Positions 33,552 to 43,964 of a stretch of 64,000 bases of DNA are shown here, piece after piece. The stretch's first letter is position 1; each line of letters starts with the position of its first letter. The position numbers were made by a program, and so were the translations under genes. The stretch lies in contig NZ_CP031219.1 of NCBI RefSeq assembly GCF_003346775.1, positions 1,550,001 through 1,614,000 on the forward strand, in the 5' to 3' direction. The notes under the pieces were generated by a model. That model saw only the letters and a list, made by a program, of their open reading frames with translations. It searched no databases and had not been told where the DNA came from. The DNA is from Malaciobacter mytili LMG 24559. GTDB lineage: Bacteria > Campylobacterota > Campylobacteria > Campylobacterales > Arcobacteraceae.

Positions 33552-35045
33552 TCATATAACAATATTACGAAGTTTTTCTAATACTTTTACCATAGCCAAA
33601 GTATCAAGTTTACAATACTCCAAAAGTGAAGTTCTTATCTTTTGTTTTTCTTCATCATCTAGCTTTGAAAGATTTTCAAAGGCATTCATAGCTTGGCTTC
33701 CATTTTGAACTCCATCAAGTTCTTTGTATGCTTTTTTAAACTCTGGAACAAGTGCTGGTAAAACGTACTTGATAGAGTAACTTCCTTGCATAGAGGGTGT
33801 AACATACCACTTCTTTTGAAAAGGAATCATCAAATCTTGTATATTTTCATTTATAGCTAGTAAATGAGTACTTAGGTCTGGAAAAAGGTTTGCTAATCTT
33901 TTTATAACACCTTTTTCAAAACTCATATTATAAGCTAATACGGTAACATTACTTGGTATATCTTCACAAAGTCTAAGAGCAAGTTCATATCTACTATCTA
34001 CACTATCCTCACTCAAATACTCTTTATGCTCCAGTAATTTATTTTTTTGGCCATCTTCATACTCTATATGAAGTGAGTATTGAAATGGTATTTGTTCAAA
34101 TGGTTTTAAACCTTTATATTGAGGAATTGCTTGTTGATAGGTTTCAAAGTCTAAGTGATAGATTGGGTAAGTTAGACTTTGTAAAAATGATTTAATATTT
34201 TCTATATCTATATAGGTAATTTTTGATTTATAGTTTTCAACAGCTTGTGATTGAATAGAAGTCATATCAAAGTCATGTGGTACATCATCTATATTTATAA
34301 TACCTCTATTGTAAAGTTCAATTTGTTTTTTACTTCCAAGATTGAAAATATTAAATATAGAATACTCAGGTATATCCCTTTGAACTTTCCAACAATAGTT
34401 TTTAGCATCACACTCATATGGTTTATTACAATGACTTCCTATATCTATATCTGGCTCATTTTCTTTATCTTCAAGATAGGTTTCAAATTCTTTTAATATG
34501 CTTGGGATATTTGACTGTAATTTTTGTACTTCACTTGTGACATCAACTATTTTAAATAATTTGTCTAGTTCTAAACTCTCACCTCTTACATACTCATTAT
34601 TTATATGAACTACGCTTGCACTTTTTATACTAAAACCTAAGTTTTGAAGTATATAATACTGAATAGATACATCATAAAGATAGATATCTTTTACTTCAGT
34701 GGAACTTTTAACCTCATAGATAGATACACCATCATCTTTTACTTTTAATATATCTACCATAATAAGTATGCCCTCATAGGTAAAAGTAGCTTCGTAGATA
34801 TTTGATATACCCTCTTCCATCCACTCTTTTGTAGTAGATATCATCTCATCATAGTTTGTAGTATATGGCACTTCCTTGCCATCAGAGAAAAGCTGGCAAG
34901 CTAAGTCCCCTACTATATTACCTGTTTCAAATATAGCCTGTGCTTGCTCATCTGGTGGTGTTAAAACACTTGGCTTGTATTTTTTAAGCCAAAGTGCTTT
35001 GGGGCATTGGATACCTTTTGTGTAGAGGGATTTAGATAGGTTCAT
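33552..35045 (-). CDS. DUF2779 protein: Cas4-like nuclease fused to DEDD exonuclease
   Basis: 497 residues. The N-terminal half has a Cas4/RecB-type pattern: Cys14 (GIQCPKALWLKKY), GNIVGDLACQLF, IYEVKSST (about 103) and a later Cys cluster (HCNKPYECDAKNYC) that could hold an Fe-S centre. The C-terminal half is a DnaQ/RNase-H-like 3'-5' exonuclease with LDFETY (about 293), AYNMSFEKGVI and YCKLDTLAMVK. It probably degrades DNA ends. It begins one base after the HNH gene, so it may belong to the same operon. Confidence 0.85.
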   Translation of the reverse strand: MNLSKSLYTKGIQCPKALWLKKYKPSVLTPPDEQAQAIFETGNIVGDLACQLFSDGKEVPYTTNYDEMISTTKEWMEEGISNIYEATFTYEGILIMVDILKVKDDGVSIYEVKSSTEVKDIYLYDVSIQYYILQNLGFSIKSASVVHINNEYVRGESLELDKLFKIVDVTSEVQKLQSNIPSILKEFETYLEDKENEPDIDIGSHCNKPYECDAKNYCWKVQRDIPEYSIFNIFNLGSKKQIELYNRGIINIDDVPHDFDMTSIQSQAVENYKSKITYIDIENIKSFLQSLTYPIYHLDFETYQQAIPQYKGLKPFEQIPFQYSLHIEYEDGQKNKLLEHKEYLSEDSVDSRYELALRLCEDIPSNVTVLAYNMSFEKGVIKRLANLFPDLSTHLLAINENIQDLMIPFQKKWYVTPSMQGSYSIKYVLPALVPEFKKAYKELDGVQNGSQAMNAFENLSKLDDEEKQKIRTSLLEYCKLDTLAMVKVLEKLRNIVI

Positions 35046-35046
35046 A

Positions 35047-36141
35047 TTATATTAACCCAATATCTTTACTAATATCTCTAATTAGCTTACTTAATGGTCT
35101 TTTATGTAAATCTTCATCTTTTAAATAATTACAAAATAAAAACCTATAAATTTCATCATCTTTCAATTTGAAGTTTTCTTTTAACTCTTTAATATATGAC
35201 TTTGTATAAATTGTTTTTTTCAATAATAAATCTAACACAATATCTTTATGTTGCTCATACAATAAATTTAATTTAAAATACTCATCATTTGTTTCAACAC
35301 TATTTGTTTTATTAAGTATAATATCAAATCTTTCTTCCACGTATTTATTCTTATTTATTTGATAAAAGCTGATATTTTTAGGTTTATATTTAAATTTAAA
35401 ATCAAAAAAATTCATTTCATATGGACTTTTTAAATTATCTTTAAAAGCATCCTTGTCTTTTTTTGTATGATTACATATTTGACAACATGGAATCAGATTG
35501 TAGAAACTCATAGCTAGAAATGGATAAATTGATTTTGGGTAAAAATGATCAATTTCAGGTCTTAATCTATTTTTCTTTTTATTGACAGTAAAAATGTAAT
35601 TTCTATTACAATATGGGCAAGTCTGTAAATTATGGTTCATAACAAAAAAATATCTATCATATCCCTTTATTTTATCCCATTTATCATTATAAAATTTTAT
35701 AAAAAATTCTTCTAATATTTCATAGAATTTATCTCTATATTGTATAGTTAAGATATGATTTAAACAAGTAACTCTAGTTCTATTTTGCAATAAATATCTT
35801 TGGTAGTCTCTTTTTTTATTCCCTCTAAAATTTAAGTTATTTTCTTCTAAAATAGTTTCTAAATCCTTTACTGTAAGTTTTTTATAATTGAAAGTAGAGA
35901 CAATAGGAAAACTAGTTAATAAATTATTGTAATTTGATATTAATGCTCGTAGTGTACTAACATCTCCTATTAATATATCTTTTATATTTAAAATTATCCA
36001 ATTTAGTAGTTGATATTCAATTCTAACAATTGGTATAGAATTACGTTTTCTTATTAATGGACGTAAAATCCTAAAATAAATTTTTTGTATATGTGTATCA
36101 CGAAGTTTTATATTTTTACTATCAATAGGAATATTAATCAT
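35047..36141 (-). CDS. HNH endonuclease (Septu PtuB-like)
   Basis: 364 residues from the ATG at 36141 (MINIPIDSKN), which overlaps the ATPase stop by 8 nt and has AAGAGAT upstream. A longer frame to 36168 is less likely. The HNH/zinc core lies in the middle: TCPYCNRNYIF, RPEIDHFYPKS, NLIPCCQICNHTKKD. Helical regions flank it. Pairing with an overlapping AAA ATPase gene is the layout of the Septu anti-phage system (PtuA-PtuB). The protein is longer than typical PtuB, so I regard it as Septu-like. Confidence 0.8.
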   Translation of the reverse strand: MINIPIDSKNIKLRDTHIQKIYFRILRPLIRKRNSIPIVRIEYQLLNWIILNIKDILIGDVSTLRALISNYNNLLTSFPIVSTFNYKKLTVKDLETILEENNLNFRGNKKRDYQRYLLQNRTRVTCLNHILTIQYRDKFYEILEEFFIKFYNDKWDKIKGYDRYFFVMNHNLQTCPYCNRNYIFTVNKKKNRLRPEIDHFYPKSIYPFLAMSFYNLIPCCQICNHTKKDKDAFKDNLKSPYEMNFFDFKFKYKPKNISFYQINKNKYVEERFDIILNKTNSVETNDEYFKLNLLYEQHKDIVLDLLLKKTIYTKSYIKELKENFKLKDDEIYRFLFCNYLKDEDLHKRPLSKLIRDISKDIGLI

Positions 36142-37999
36142 TATCTCTTTCTTCCAATTGAGCTTCAAGCTCTTTAATTCTTTTTAAATATTCATCTTCT
36201 TTATTTATTACAATTCCATAAAATTCATTATATAAATTTTCAAGTTTTCTTTTTAAAAGTTCTTCACCAACTAAATCAATTGTATATTTTATTTCTTGTT
36301 GAGATAAATCAATATTATCTATCCCTTTTGTAAGATAGTTTAATATTTGTTCTAGTCTTTGCTTAGCAAATTCACCCATAAGTCCTTCTCTCATAAAAAA
36401 ACCATGAGATAATAAAGTATGAATATTGGCTCCAAAAGTATCTATTTCAGGGTAAACTTGCTTACCTTTTTCTAAAAAGACTATATTGTCTTTTGGCATA
36501 TCCGATAATATAAAGGGAGAATGTGTCGTCAAAATAAGATGTATATTTTGGGTAAAGTTTCTTTCTAAAAACTCAATCAAATATTTTATATAACTTTTTT
36601 GCCATTCAGGGTGTAAAGTTACTTCACCTTCATCAATCAATAGTATAATATTTTCTACCTCTTTATTTTCAACTTTTAAATTCATAAATGGATTATCTTT
36701 ATAATTACCTTCCAAAAAGAAAAGTCTACTAAATTGGTATAAAAATGTTTCTTCACCACTACTTAAACCTCTCCAGCTAATATCCCAAAAATATTCAGAT
36801 TGTTGAATCATTTTTTCATATATTTCTAGAAAGTCAAAATTATTACTTTTAATATCTAACTCAATTTCATACCGATTACGAACTAGAGTATGTCGAATAT
36901 TTAATTCTTCTATTTTTCTTAATAATTTATCAGCATTTTTAAAAAAATTTTCCGTATATTCTGTTGTAGCCTTAGTATTCTCATCTATAAAAAACTCATA
37001 CCCTTTTAATGTCATACTTACATTATCATAAAATTCTTCTAATGTACTTCCCATCTTTAAACCTAATACTATATCAACAAGTTCTTCTGAAATTGGATTA
37101 TTTAAATCTTTATTTTCTAATAATAAAGCAATTACTAAATTCATTTTTACATAATTTTTAAAAATGGTTTCTTCATTATTATGGTTTTTAATAACTTCTA
37201 AAATTTTATTAAACTTTATATTATTTGAATCTTTTATTATTTTTTCAAATAGTCCTTCAAAATTTATATTTTTTATAACTAATTTCTCTGGAAGTTTAAA
37301 AGGAACAATTAGTCCATTTTGTATAGCAATAATTGCGCTTTGTATCTGCTGTATTCTATAAGAGCGATAAACTTTATCAAAACCTGTCATGGATTCAGAA
37401 TTAGCTCCTTGAGTTTTTGTCTCTATTAATTTTCTTTGATTTAATAAATGACTAGTTGATATATTTACCATATTACTATAACTATTATTTTCAGAAAAAA
37501 TTGGTAACATTAAATCATTTTCATTTAATAAATTACTGAGATAAACACTCTTGGTATTCTCCACTTTTTGCATGTCACTTACAACTTTTATATAAAACTC
37601 ATTATTATCTTCTAACTCATCAATAAAAATATAATCAAAGACACCTCCTCTTAATGCACCATGTAAAGATAATCTTCTGTTGACTTTATCAAAAAAAATA
37701 AAAAACACATGTCTATAATATATAGGATCATACTTGTTTGACAATACTTCAAGTAAACTACTTTTTCCTGAACCATTTTCTCCAGCTATAGTAGTTAAAT
37801 TTATTTTTTCTGGAAATATATTGATATTATTTTTAGCTGTTATTTTTAATTTACACCCATCTATCATTTTATCACAAGTTATATCTTCACAATTTTTTTC
37901 ATATCTTGGGAAAAAATTACAATCAAACTTTGAAGAGAAATTAAAACCTTGTTTTTTAATGTTTTTATACTCTTCAATCCAAAGATAAACTAATTCCAT
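36134..37999 (-). CDS. AAA ATPase (Septu PtuA-like)
   Basis: 621 residues. Walker A TTIAGENGSGKSSLLEVL (about 68-85), a large helical insert, WRGLSSGEETFLYQF signature, Walker B ILLIDEGEVTLHPEW (about 450) and the switch LILTTHSPFILSD. The tail is helical and charged (LKRIKELEAQLEERDND). No TOPRIM domain follows, so it is not an OLD/GajA-type nuclease by itself. It likely senses phage DNA or nucleotide changes and licenses the HNH partner. A good AGAGGAAAAT precedes the start. Confidence 0.83.
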   Translation of the reverse strand: MELVYLWIEEYKNIKKQGFNFSSKFDCNFFPRYEKNCEDITCDKMIDGCKLKITAKNNINIFPEKINLTTIAGENGSGKSSLLEVLSNKYDPIYYRHVFFIFFDKVNRRLSLHGALRGGVFDYIFIDELEDNNEFYIKVVSDMQKVENTKSVYLSNLLNENDLMLPIFSENNSYSNMVNISTSHLLNQRKLIETKTQGANSESMTGFDKVYRSYRIQQIQSAIIAIQNGLIVPFKLPEKLVIKNINFEGLFEKIIKDSNNIKFNKILEVIKNHNNEETIFKNYVKMNLVIALLLENKDLNNPISEELVDIVLGLKMGSTLEEFYDNVSMTLKGYEFFIDENTKATTEYTENFFKNADKLLRKIEELNIRHTLVRNRYEIELDIKSNNFDFLEIYEKMIQQSEYFWDISWRGLSSGEETFLYQFSRLFFLEGNYKDNPFMNLKVENKEVENIILLIDEGEVTLHPEWQKSYIKYLIEFLERNFTQNIHLILTTHSPFILSDMPKDNIVFLEKGKQVYPEIDTFGANIHTLLSHGFFMREGLMGEFAKQRLEQILNYLTKGIDNIDLSQQEIKYTIDLVGEELLKRKLENLYNEFYGIVINKEDEYLKRIKELEAQLEERDND

Positions 38000-38070
38000 A
38001 TTTTCCTCTTTTATATCGTTATTTTTTGTGTATAATTCTTCTTCTATATATTAATTTAAAAACTCTCTAT

Positions 38071-38361
38071 TTATTTTGCAACATATTTATTATATTGTTC
38101 CTGATAAAGGCGTTCAGTATTATCTTTAAATTCTTCTTTTCTATCTTTTAATGATTTCAAATTATTATATATACTTTTATAAACAACTTGATGTGCTTGA
38201 TTTTTTATTTTTTCTTCATTATATTCCTCCATCTCAATATCACTATCTAAAATTTTTTCCATTATTCTAAGTAAATCTTCTTTTGTAATTTTATCAATTT
38301 CTTCATATCCACCATCAAGTTTCTGAAACCATCCTTGGCTTTTATCAATTTTTAACATCAT
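38071..38361 (-). CDS. Small partner of the PHP-ATPase, 96 aa
   Basis: Starts at tandem ATGs at 38361/38358, eight or more bases after AGGAGG (MMLKIDKSQGWFQKLDGGYE), inside the end of the PHP-ATPase gene (17-nt overlap). The protein is charged and helical, ending EQYNKYVAK. No family is recognised. Overlap and a strong ribosome site suggest obligatory co-expression with the PHP-ATPase. Confidence 0.65.
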   Translation of the reverse strand: MMLKIDKSQGWFQKLDGGYEEIDKITKEDLLRIMEKILDSDIEMEEYNEEKIKNQAHQVVYKSIYNNLKSLKDRKEEFKDNTERLYQEQYNKYVAK

Positions 38362-40372
38362 TATATATTCCTCCTCTATATTCATATGCTTCATACCCTG
38401 CTTCTAAAGAGTTAAGCAGAATGTCATAGTTCTTTACTGTTGTTCCATCGTTACAACAAACTAATTCATGATCAGTTGGATAACCTGAAAATAGTTTATA
38501 AATCGTTTTATTATCTACATATGTTTTTTCTGTATATAAAATATAATCAGGTTTTATAGAAAGACCAACAGTATTATTATGTGTAACAATTACCACTGGC
38601 ATTTCTTTTGAGATACTTTTTATTAATGAATTTACATCACTATTTAAAAACTTATTATCAAATGAAGACTCAGGTTCATCTAATAGTAATAAGTCATAGT
38701 TTTGTGCATCTTTTATCTCTTGTAATAATCTAAATTCAGAACGTTCTCCTCCAGAAACTTCATTACCATCTTTATTTAAAATCATATATTGTATTCTTAC
38801 AAATGCTTTATAATAATACGAACTATCTAATTTATCATTATCTTTCAGTAACTGTAAATATTCAAAAGGATTATTATATTTTGTAAATGCATCTTTGAAT
38901 GATAATTGTCCAGGTATCGATTCTTTAATTTCTCCTACGTATTTAAATGGTAACTTTTTAGCAACAACTCTAAATCCCTGAATAGGTTCATCAAATATAA
39001 TTCCATCTTTTTGCATAGCTTTTGTAATAGTATTAAATTTTTTCACTCTTTGTTTATTTAATAATGTATCAAAAATATCAACACTTTCAATAGCTGTTGA
39101 TGAAGTTCTAAATTTTAAATTATCTTTTATGTCATTGACTAATGAATTTATATAATATTTATTTCTATCTTTTTCTTTTTTTACCCATAGTTTTTTTATT
39201 AAATCAGTTGCTAACGACTTAAGTTTATCTATCTCAATATGTGTTTCAATAGTCGACTTATATTCTTCATTATCAATTATATAAATCACTGAATCTATTA
39301 GTTTTTCAAGTCCTGTGCTAGAGCTAATTGTAAACTCTTCTTCTTCAAAAAGTTTTACTTTAGAAAAAGCATCTTTTCTATCAACTTCATCTGCAGATTT
39401 TAGTAGTGATTCAAGATAAGAAGAAAGTTTCTTTTCATCATTAATTAAATCAATTTGAGAAATATCATCAATCATTGTTCTAAAACTTTCAAGGTATTTA
39501 TCTACAAACAATCCTCTTTTTCGCTGCACTTCACTTTTAAAACTTTTAACATCAGTCTCATCATCTTTTTGTACTAAATCAAATTGTCTTACATATTTAA
39601 CTCTACTAAAAGAGTCTTCTAATTGATTTAATGTATATGTTTTACCTGATGATCTTTTTCCTAATATTACATTAAGACCAGTTGAAAGATGTTGTCCATT
39701 ATTAAAAACTTGAAATAGTTCATTACCATCATTTTCTGATAAAAAAACTTTTGTTCTATCTTTGAAAGTTGATTTAATAGCATTTAATGTTATTTCACCA
39801 CAATCTATATATGTTTGTCTCAAAGGAAACTTTTCTAATCCTTCTTTCATTCTTTCATCACTGAATAAAACAGGACAAAGTTTTTCTTCATCTTTCATAG
39901 TTCTTACGAATTTTTTTATATTATCAACTTCTCCTGCTGAAAAAAAGTCTTTTAACTTGATAAAATCATCATTTCTAACCTTAGGAGATTTTTCATAGTG
40001 TGGAATTAATAAATAATCAGATAAATTTCCGAAAATACTTTTTAGTTCTTCTACACTTATAGAGGCCGTATTAGATTGAATTCTATCTGATACATTTTTA
40101 CATTTGTCATTAAATGCATCTAAATCTTTTCCATCTGAAATTAGTAATAAATGTCCAGTTGGAAGGTCAATTTCAATACCAGGAAAAGTAACTACAGGTA
40201 TTTCAGATTGAATAATTTTAAACTGACTTAAATCAAAAATATTATGATTTGTAATTGCAATAACATCTAATTTTGATTTTTCAATATATTCTTTTAGAAT
40301 ATCAATTGAAAATATAAAATCACTATCACTTATAGTACTAACAGTATGTATATGTAAATCAATTTTTTTCAT
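38345..40372 (-). CDS. PHP phosphoesterase fused to AAA ATPase (TrlF-like)
   Basis: 675 residues. The N-terminal PHP domain has DLHIHTVST (5-13) and ITNHNIFDL with later His/Asp ligands (PGIEIDLPTGHLLLI, YLLIPHYEKS). The ABC-like ATPase follows: VILGKRSSGKTYTLNQL (about 237-252), SGGERSEFRLLQEI, LLLLDEPESSFDN and VIVTHNN. The architecture matches proteins annotated as TrlF-family AAA-like ATPases, found in defence-rich loci. It probably cleaves phosphodiesters under ATPase control. It is 10 bp downstream of sbcC. Confidence 0.82.
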   Translation of the reverse strand: MKKIDLHIHTVSTISDSDFIFSIDILKEYIEKSKLDVIAITNHNIFDLSQFKIIQSEIPVVTFPGIEIDLPTGHLLLISDGKDLDAFNDKCKNVSDRIQSNTASISVEELKSIFGNLSDYLLIPHYEKSPKVRNDDFIKLKDFFSAGEVDNIKKFVRTMKDEEKLCPVLFSDERMKEGLEKFPLRQTYIDCGEITLNAIKSTFKDRTKVFLSENDGNELFQVFNNGQHLSTGLNVILGKRSSGKTYTLNQLEDSFSRVKYVRQFDLVQKDDETDVKSFKSEVQRKRGLFVDKYLESFRTMIDDISQIDLINDEKKLSSYLESLLKSADEVDRKDAFSKVKLFEEEEFTISSSTGLEKLIDSVIYIIDNEEYKSTIETHIEIDKLKSLATDLIKKLWVKKEKDRNKYYINSLVNDIKDNLKFRTSSTAIESVDIFDTLLNKQRVKKFNTITKAMQKDGIIFDEPIQGFRVVAKKLPFKYVGEIKESIPGQLSFKDAFTKYNNPFEYLQLLKDNDKLDSSYYYKAFVRIQYMILNKDGNEVSGGERSEFRLLQEIKDAQNYDLLLLDEPESSFDNKFLNSDVNSLIKSISKEMPVVIVTHNNTVGLSIKPDYILYTEKTYVDNKTIYKLFSGYPTDHELVCCNDGTTVKNYDILLNSLEAGYEAYEYRGGIYNDVKN

Positions 40373-40382
40373 TTATATCCTT

Positions 40383-43300
40383 CTAACTTAATTCCAACAC
40401 ACTCGTCCCATCACCCTTAGGCTCAACCTTTACCTGCAATGGAATTCTCTCTTTTAGTGCTTCCACATGGGAAATCACACCTACCATTTTTCCTGAACTT
40501 TGAAGTTGATTTAGTGCATTTAGTGCTAACTCCAAACTATCACTGTCTAGTGTTCCAAACCCCTCATCTAAAAAAAGTGAATCTATACTTATCTTTTGAC
40601 TTGCTAGACTTGAAAGACCTAAAGCTAAAGATAGACTTACTATAAAGCTTTCTCCTCCTGAGAGTGTATTTACACCTCTTACCACATCTCCTTGGAAACC
40701 ATCTATTATCTCAATTTCAAGTAGCTTACTTGAATCACTACTTCTTTGAAGTTCATATCTTGGACTTAATATTTGTAAATGTTTATTTGCTAGATAGATT
40801 AGTTGCTCTAAAGTGATACCTTGGGCAAATTTGGCAAATTTATCTCCACTTGCTGAACCTATCATTTCATTTAATTTTATCCATACTTTAAAGGCTTCTT
40901 TTTTCTTTTCTAACTCTTTAATTTTATCTTCATGTTTTTTCATATTTGAAGCATTGATTTCAAGCTCTTTTTCTAAGCTTCCTATTGATTTTTGAAGTTC
41001 ATCCGTAGCTGTTTGTAACTCTTTTAATTTATCATTTAAAGTTTGAAGTTCTTTGTCTGTTAGGTTTAACTCTTTTTGTTCAGATAGTTTTTTTGATGTA
41101 TCTGTTTTAAGAGTTTGGATTTGAGTATATTTTTCTTCTAGTGCTTTACACATCAAAGATAACACATCTTTTTGCTCTTTACTTAAAAGTGCTTTTTCAA
41201 ACTCTTCTTTTGAAGTAAAACTATTTTCTACAAGAGCTTTATTGAAATTTTGTTTTGTCTCTTCTAATTTTGTACTATTATCTATAAGTCTTTGATTTAA
41301 CTCTATTATTTGAGAATTTAGTGACTCATTTCTTGAATTTAGAGTTACTAACTCTTTTGATAAAGAGTTATATTTTTCATAGATAATGTTAAATTTACTT
41401 GTTATCTCTTTTTCAAAGATATTTAAATCAGATACATCTAAAATAGCTTTACTTTGAATTTGTAACTCTTTTGTTTCATTAGAGATTTTAGAGAGTTGTT
41501 CAGCTTCTGTTTTCAAACTTAACTCTATTGATATGATTTTGGTATCAAGCTCTTTTCGTTGTACACTTAAGCCTTGAAGTTTAGTATCAAGCTCTTTTTT
41601 CGATGTTTCATTTTTAATAAAACTATCTTTTTTTACGACTATTGCTCTAAAGTTTTCTTCAAATTTTTCATCAAATATTAGTTCATATTTAGTATAAACT
41701 TTTGAAAGTTCCTCTTCTAAACTTTGTTTTTTAGATGTGTTTTGAATTTGTTCATTTTGTAATTGTTCTATTAAACTTTTTAGTTTATAAAGTTCTTGTT
41801 CATTTTGTAAAACTAAAGTTTGTTTAGTATTTAACTCTTTTTGAAGATTATCTCTTTGAGCTAAAACTTTTTCTTTTTCATCTCTAATTTTTACTATATT
41901 TCTTAACTCTTTTTCTAAAAGTTGTTTTTCTTCTTCTAGGTTTGTTTTAGAATCATCCATTAAAATAAAATTCAATGAACTAAATACTTGTTCTATCTCT
42001 TCTTTATTTTTTGATAATTTGTTTAGTTCTAAAGTAGAACTCTCTACTTTAGTTTCAAGTTTTGATAAATTTAATTCAAAAGTTCGTAAAGCTTTATTTT
42101 CTTCATCAAATATCTGTTTCTTTTGAGCGATTATTGAACTTGTTTCATCAGCATTTACACTTTTTCTATGATTTACAAACGGATGCTCTTTTGAACCACA
42201 TAAAAAACACTCTTCACCCTCTTTTAGATTTACTCTATCACTCTCATATTTTGCTATTAAAAGTTCTGCTTCTCTTTTATCATTTAGAGTTTGTATATGT
42301 GTTTGAATTTCATTTATTAGTTTTGTTTTTTCTTCTATATTTGTTTTTATAATTTTTGATTCATCTTTTGAAGAAGATATGATGTTTTCTTCTTTTAAAA
42401 TAAATTCCAACAATCTTTTATATTCATCTATAGAAGTAATTAGTTTTTCAATACTTTTTAATCTATCTCTATTATTTGCTTCTTTTTGATTAAAACTTGA
42501 AGTTTGAATTTCTAACTCTTTATACTCTTTATCTTTTAAATCAAACAGTATCTTTATTTCATCAAACTCTTTTTTTGCCTTGCTAAAACTATCTTGTAAA
42601 ATCTTTTCATTTAAACTATTATTTTGAAGTTTTTCTTCTATTTGTTTTAAAAGTTTTAGTACATCTTTATAATCATTTACATTTTTAGAGATTAAAGATA
42701 TCTCTTCTTTTAATGATTCATCATTTTTATTTTTTATTAGATAATCATTTATAGTTTTTAAATCATTTTCAATTCTTTCTTGATTTGTTTTTAATACTTT
42801 CAAATCTTCATTTAGTTTTGTTTTTTGTTCATTTTGAGAGCTTATTTTATTTTCTAACTCTTTGATGTTTTGAAGTTTTGATTCAATTTTAGTTTGTAGT
42901 GTTCTTACTTCTTGAAGTTTTTTAGAGTTCGTATCAAATGAAATTTTCTCTTTATCTAATTCATCTTTTACTTTTAATGATTCATTAGTTTTTGACTCTA
43001 GTTGCTGTTTTAATTCAATTAGTTCTTTTTGAAGTTTTTCTAGTTTTTCTTTATCTTGATTTATTATTTGAGTTAAAGAGTTTTTTTCTTGATATATTGG
43101 CTGAATATTTAAAGCTTTATTTGCTAAATCCAATCTAACAAAGTCTTCTTTTTTATTCTCTTTTTCAAGAGTAATTTGCTCAAATTCTTGAATATATCTA
43201 TTATTATCAGTTTCTAACTTTTGTAAATTTTCAAGCCAATTAATTACTTTTTTTAGATCATTTACTTTAGTATCAAGTTCAAGTTTTTGGGCTTTTGAAT

Positions 43301-43964
43301 TATTTAAAACTAGTGTTTTTTCAACAACAACTTCATTTGATAATAATTCAATATTTCCTAATAAATTTTCATCTAATTTAATTTCATCATTTTTACTAGT
43401 ATAAGTTTGATATATTTCTTGAGATATTTGTTTATAGATTTGTGTTCCAGTAATCTTTTCAAGTAAACTTGAACGCTCATTTTCTTTTGCTTTTAAAAAG
43501 GCATCAAAACTTCCTTGAGCCAACATCATAGATTGAATAAATCTATCAAAATCAAGTCCAGATAAATCTTCTATATATTTTGGAACTTTAGAAAGATACG
43601 ATTCTAAGACTTTTCCTGATTCAACTTCACTAATTTCCATTTTAGCACTTTGAAAAGCTCCATCAGCATTTTTTCTAGCTCTTTTTTGGCTCCAAGAACT
43701 TCTATAAACTTTACCTTTTACTTCAAATTCAACTTCACATAAACACTCACCAGTATGTCTACTCATAAGTTCATTTGGGTTAGATAATCTTGCAGTTCTT
43801 CCATATAAAGCACATGTAATTACATCTAAAATAGTACTTTTTCCAGCACCAGTTGGTCCAGTAATAGCAAATAAAGATTCATCTTTTAAAAACTTTTCCA
43901 AGTCTACTTCAAACTCACCTTTTAGAGAGTTAATATTTAGTGATTTTATTTTTAGTATTTTCAT
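40383..43964 (-). CDS. sbcC: SbcC, Rad50-like exonuclease subunit
   Basis: 1193 residues. N-terminal Walker A AITGPTGAGKSTILDVITCA (about 33-52), two long coiled-coil arms and a zinc hook EECFLCGSKEHPF (about 583). The C-terminal NTLSGGESFIVSLSLALGLS is followed by LFLDEGFGTLDSDSL. With SbcD it opens hairpins and cleaves DNA ends. It overlaps sbcD by 4 nt. Its position directly upstream of the PHP-ATPase, and inside a defence-rich block, suggests a possible defence role besides DNA repair. Confidence 0.95.
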   Translation of the reverse strand: MKILKIKSLNINSLKGEFEVDLEKFLKDESLFAITGPTGAGKSTILDVITCALYGRTARLSNPNELMSRHTGECLCEVEFEVKGKVYRSSWSQKRARKNADGAFQSAKMEISEVESGKVLESYLSKVPKYIEDLSGLDFDRFIQSMMLAQGSFDAFLKAKENERSSLLEKITGTQIYKQISQEIYQTYTSKNDEIKLDENLLGNIELLSNEVVVEKTLVLNNSKAQKLELDTKVNDLKKVINWLENLQKLETDNNRYIQEFEQITLEKENKKEDFVRLDLANKALNIQPIYQEKNSLTQIINQDKEKLEKLQKELIELKQQLESKTNESLKVKDELDKEKISFDTNSKKLQEVRTLQTKIESKLQNIKELENKISSQNEQKTKLNEDLKVLKTNQERIENDLKTINDYLIKNKNDESLKEEISLISKNVNDYKDVLKLLKQIEEKLQNNSLNEKILQDSFSKAKKEFDEIKILFDLKDKEYKELEIQTSSFNQKEANNRDRLKSIEKLITSIDEYKRLLEFILKEENIISSSKDESKIIKTNIEEKTKLINEIQTHIQTLNDKREAELLIAKYESDRVNLKEGEECFLCGSKEHPFVNHRKSVNADETSSIIAQKKQIFDEENKALRTFELNLSKLETKVESSTLELNKLSKNKEEIEQVFSSLNFILMDDSKTNLEEEKQLLEKELRNIVKIRDEKEKVLAQRDNLQKELNTKQTLVLQNEQELYKLKSLIEQLQNEQIQNTSKKQSLEEELSKVYTKYELIFDEKFEENFRAIVVKKDSFIKNETSKKELDTKLQGLSVQRKELDTKIISIELSLKTEAEQLSKISNETKELQIQSKAILDVSDLNIFEKEITSKFNIIYEKYNSLSKELVTLNSRNESLNSQIIELNQRLIDNSTKLEETKQNFNKALVENSFTSKEEFEKALLSKEQKDVLSLMCKALEEKYTQIQTLKTDTSKKLSEQKELNLTDKELQTLNDKLKELQTATDELQKSIGSLEKELEINASNMKKHEDKIKELEKKKEAFKVWIKLNEMIGSASGDKFAKFAQGITLEQLIYLANKHLQILSPRYELQRSSDSSKLLEIEIIDGFQGDVVRGVNTLSGGESFIVSLSLALGLSSLASQKISIDSLFLDEGFGTLDSDSLELALNALNQLQSSGKMVGVISHVEALKERIPLQVKVEPKGDGTSVLELS

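Noticed and set aside
36134-37999. Gabija/OLD-type nuclease identity for the ATPase
   Set aside because: No TOPRIM domain follows the ATPase, and the partner gene is an HNH nuclease rather than a UvrD-like helicase.
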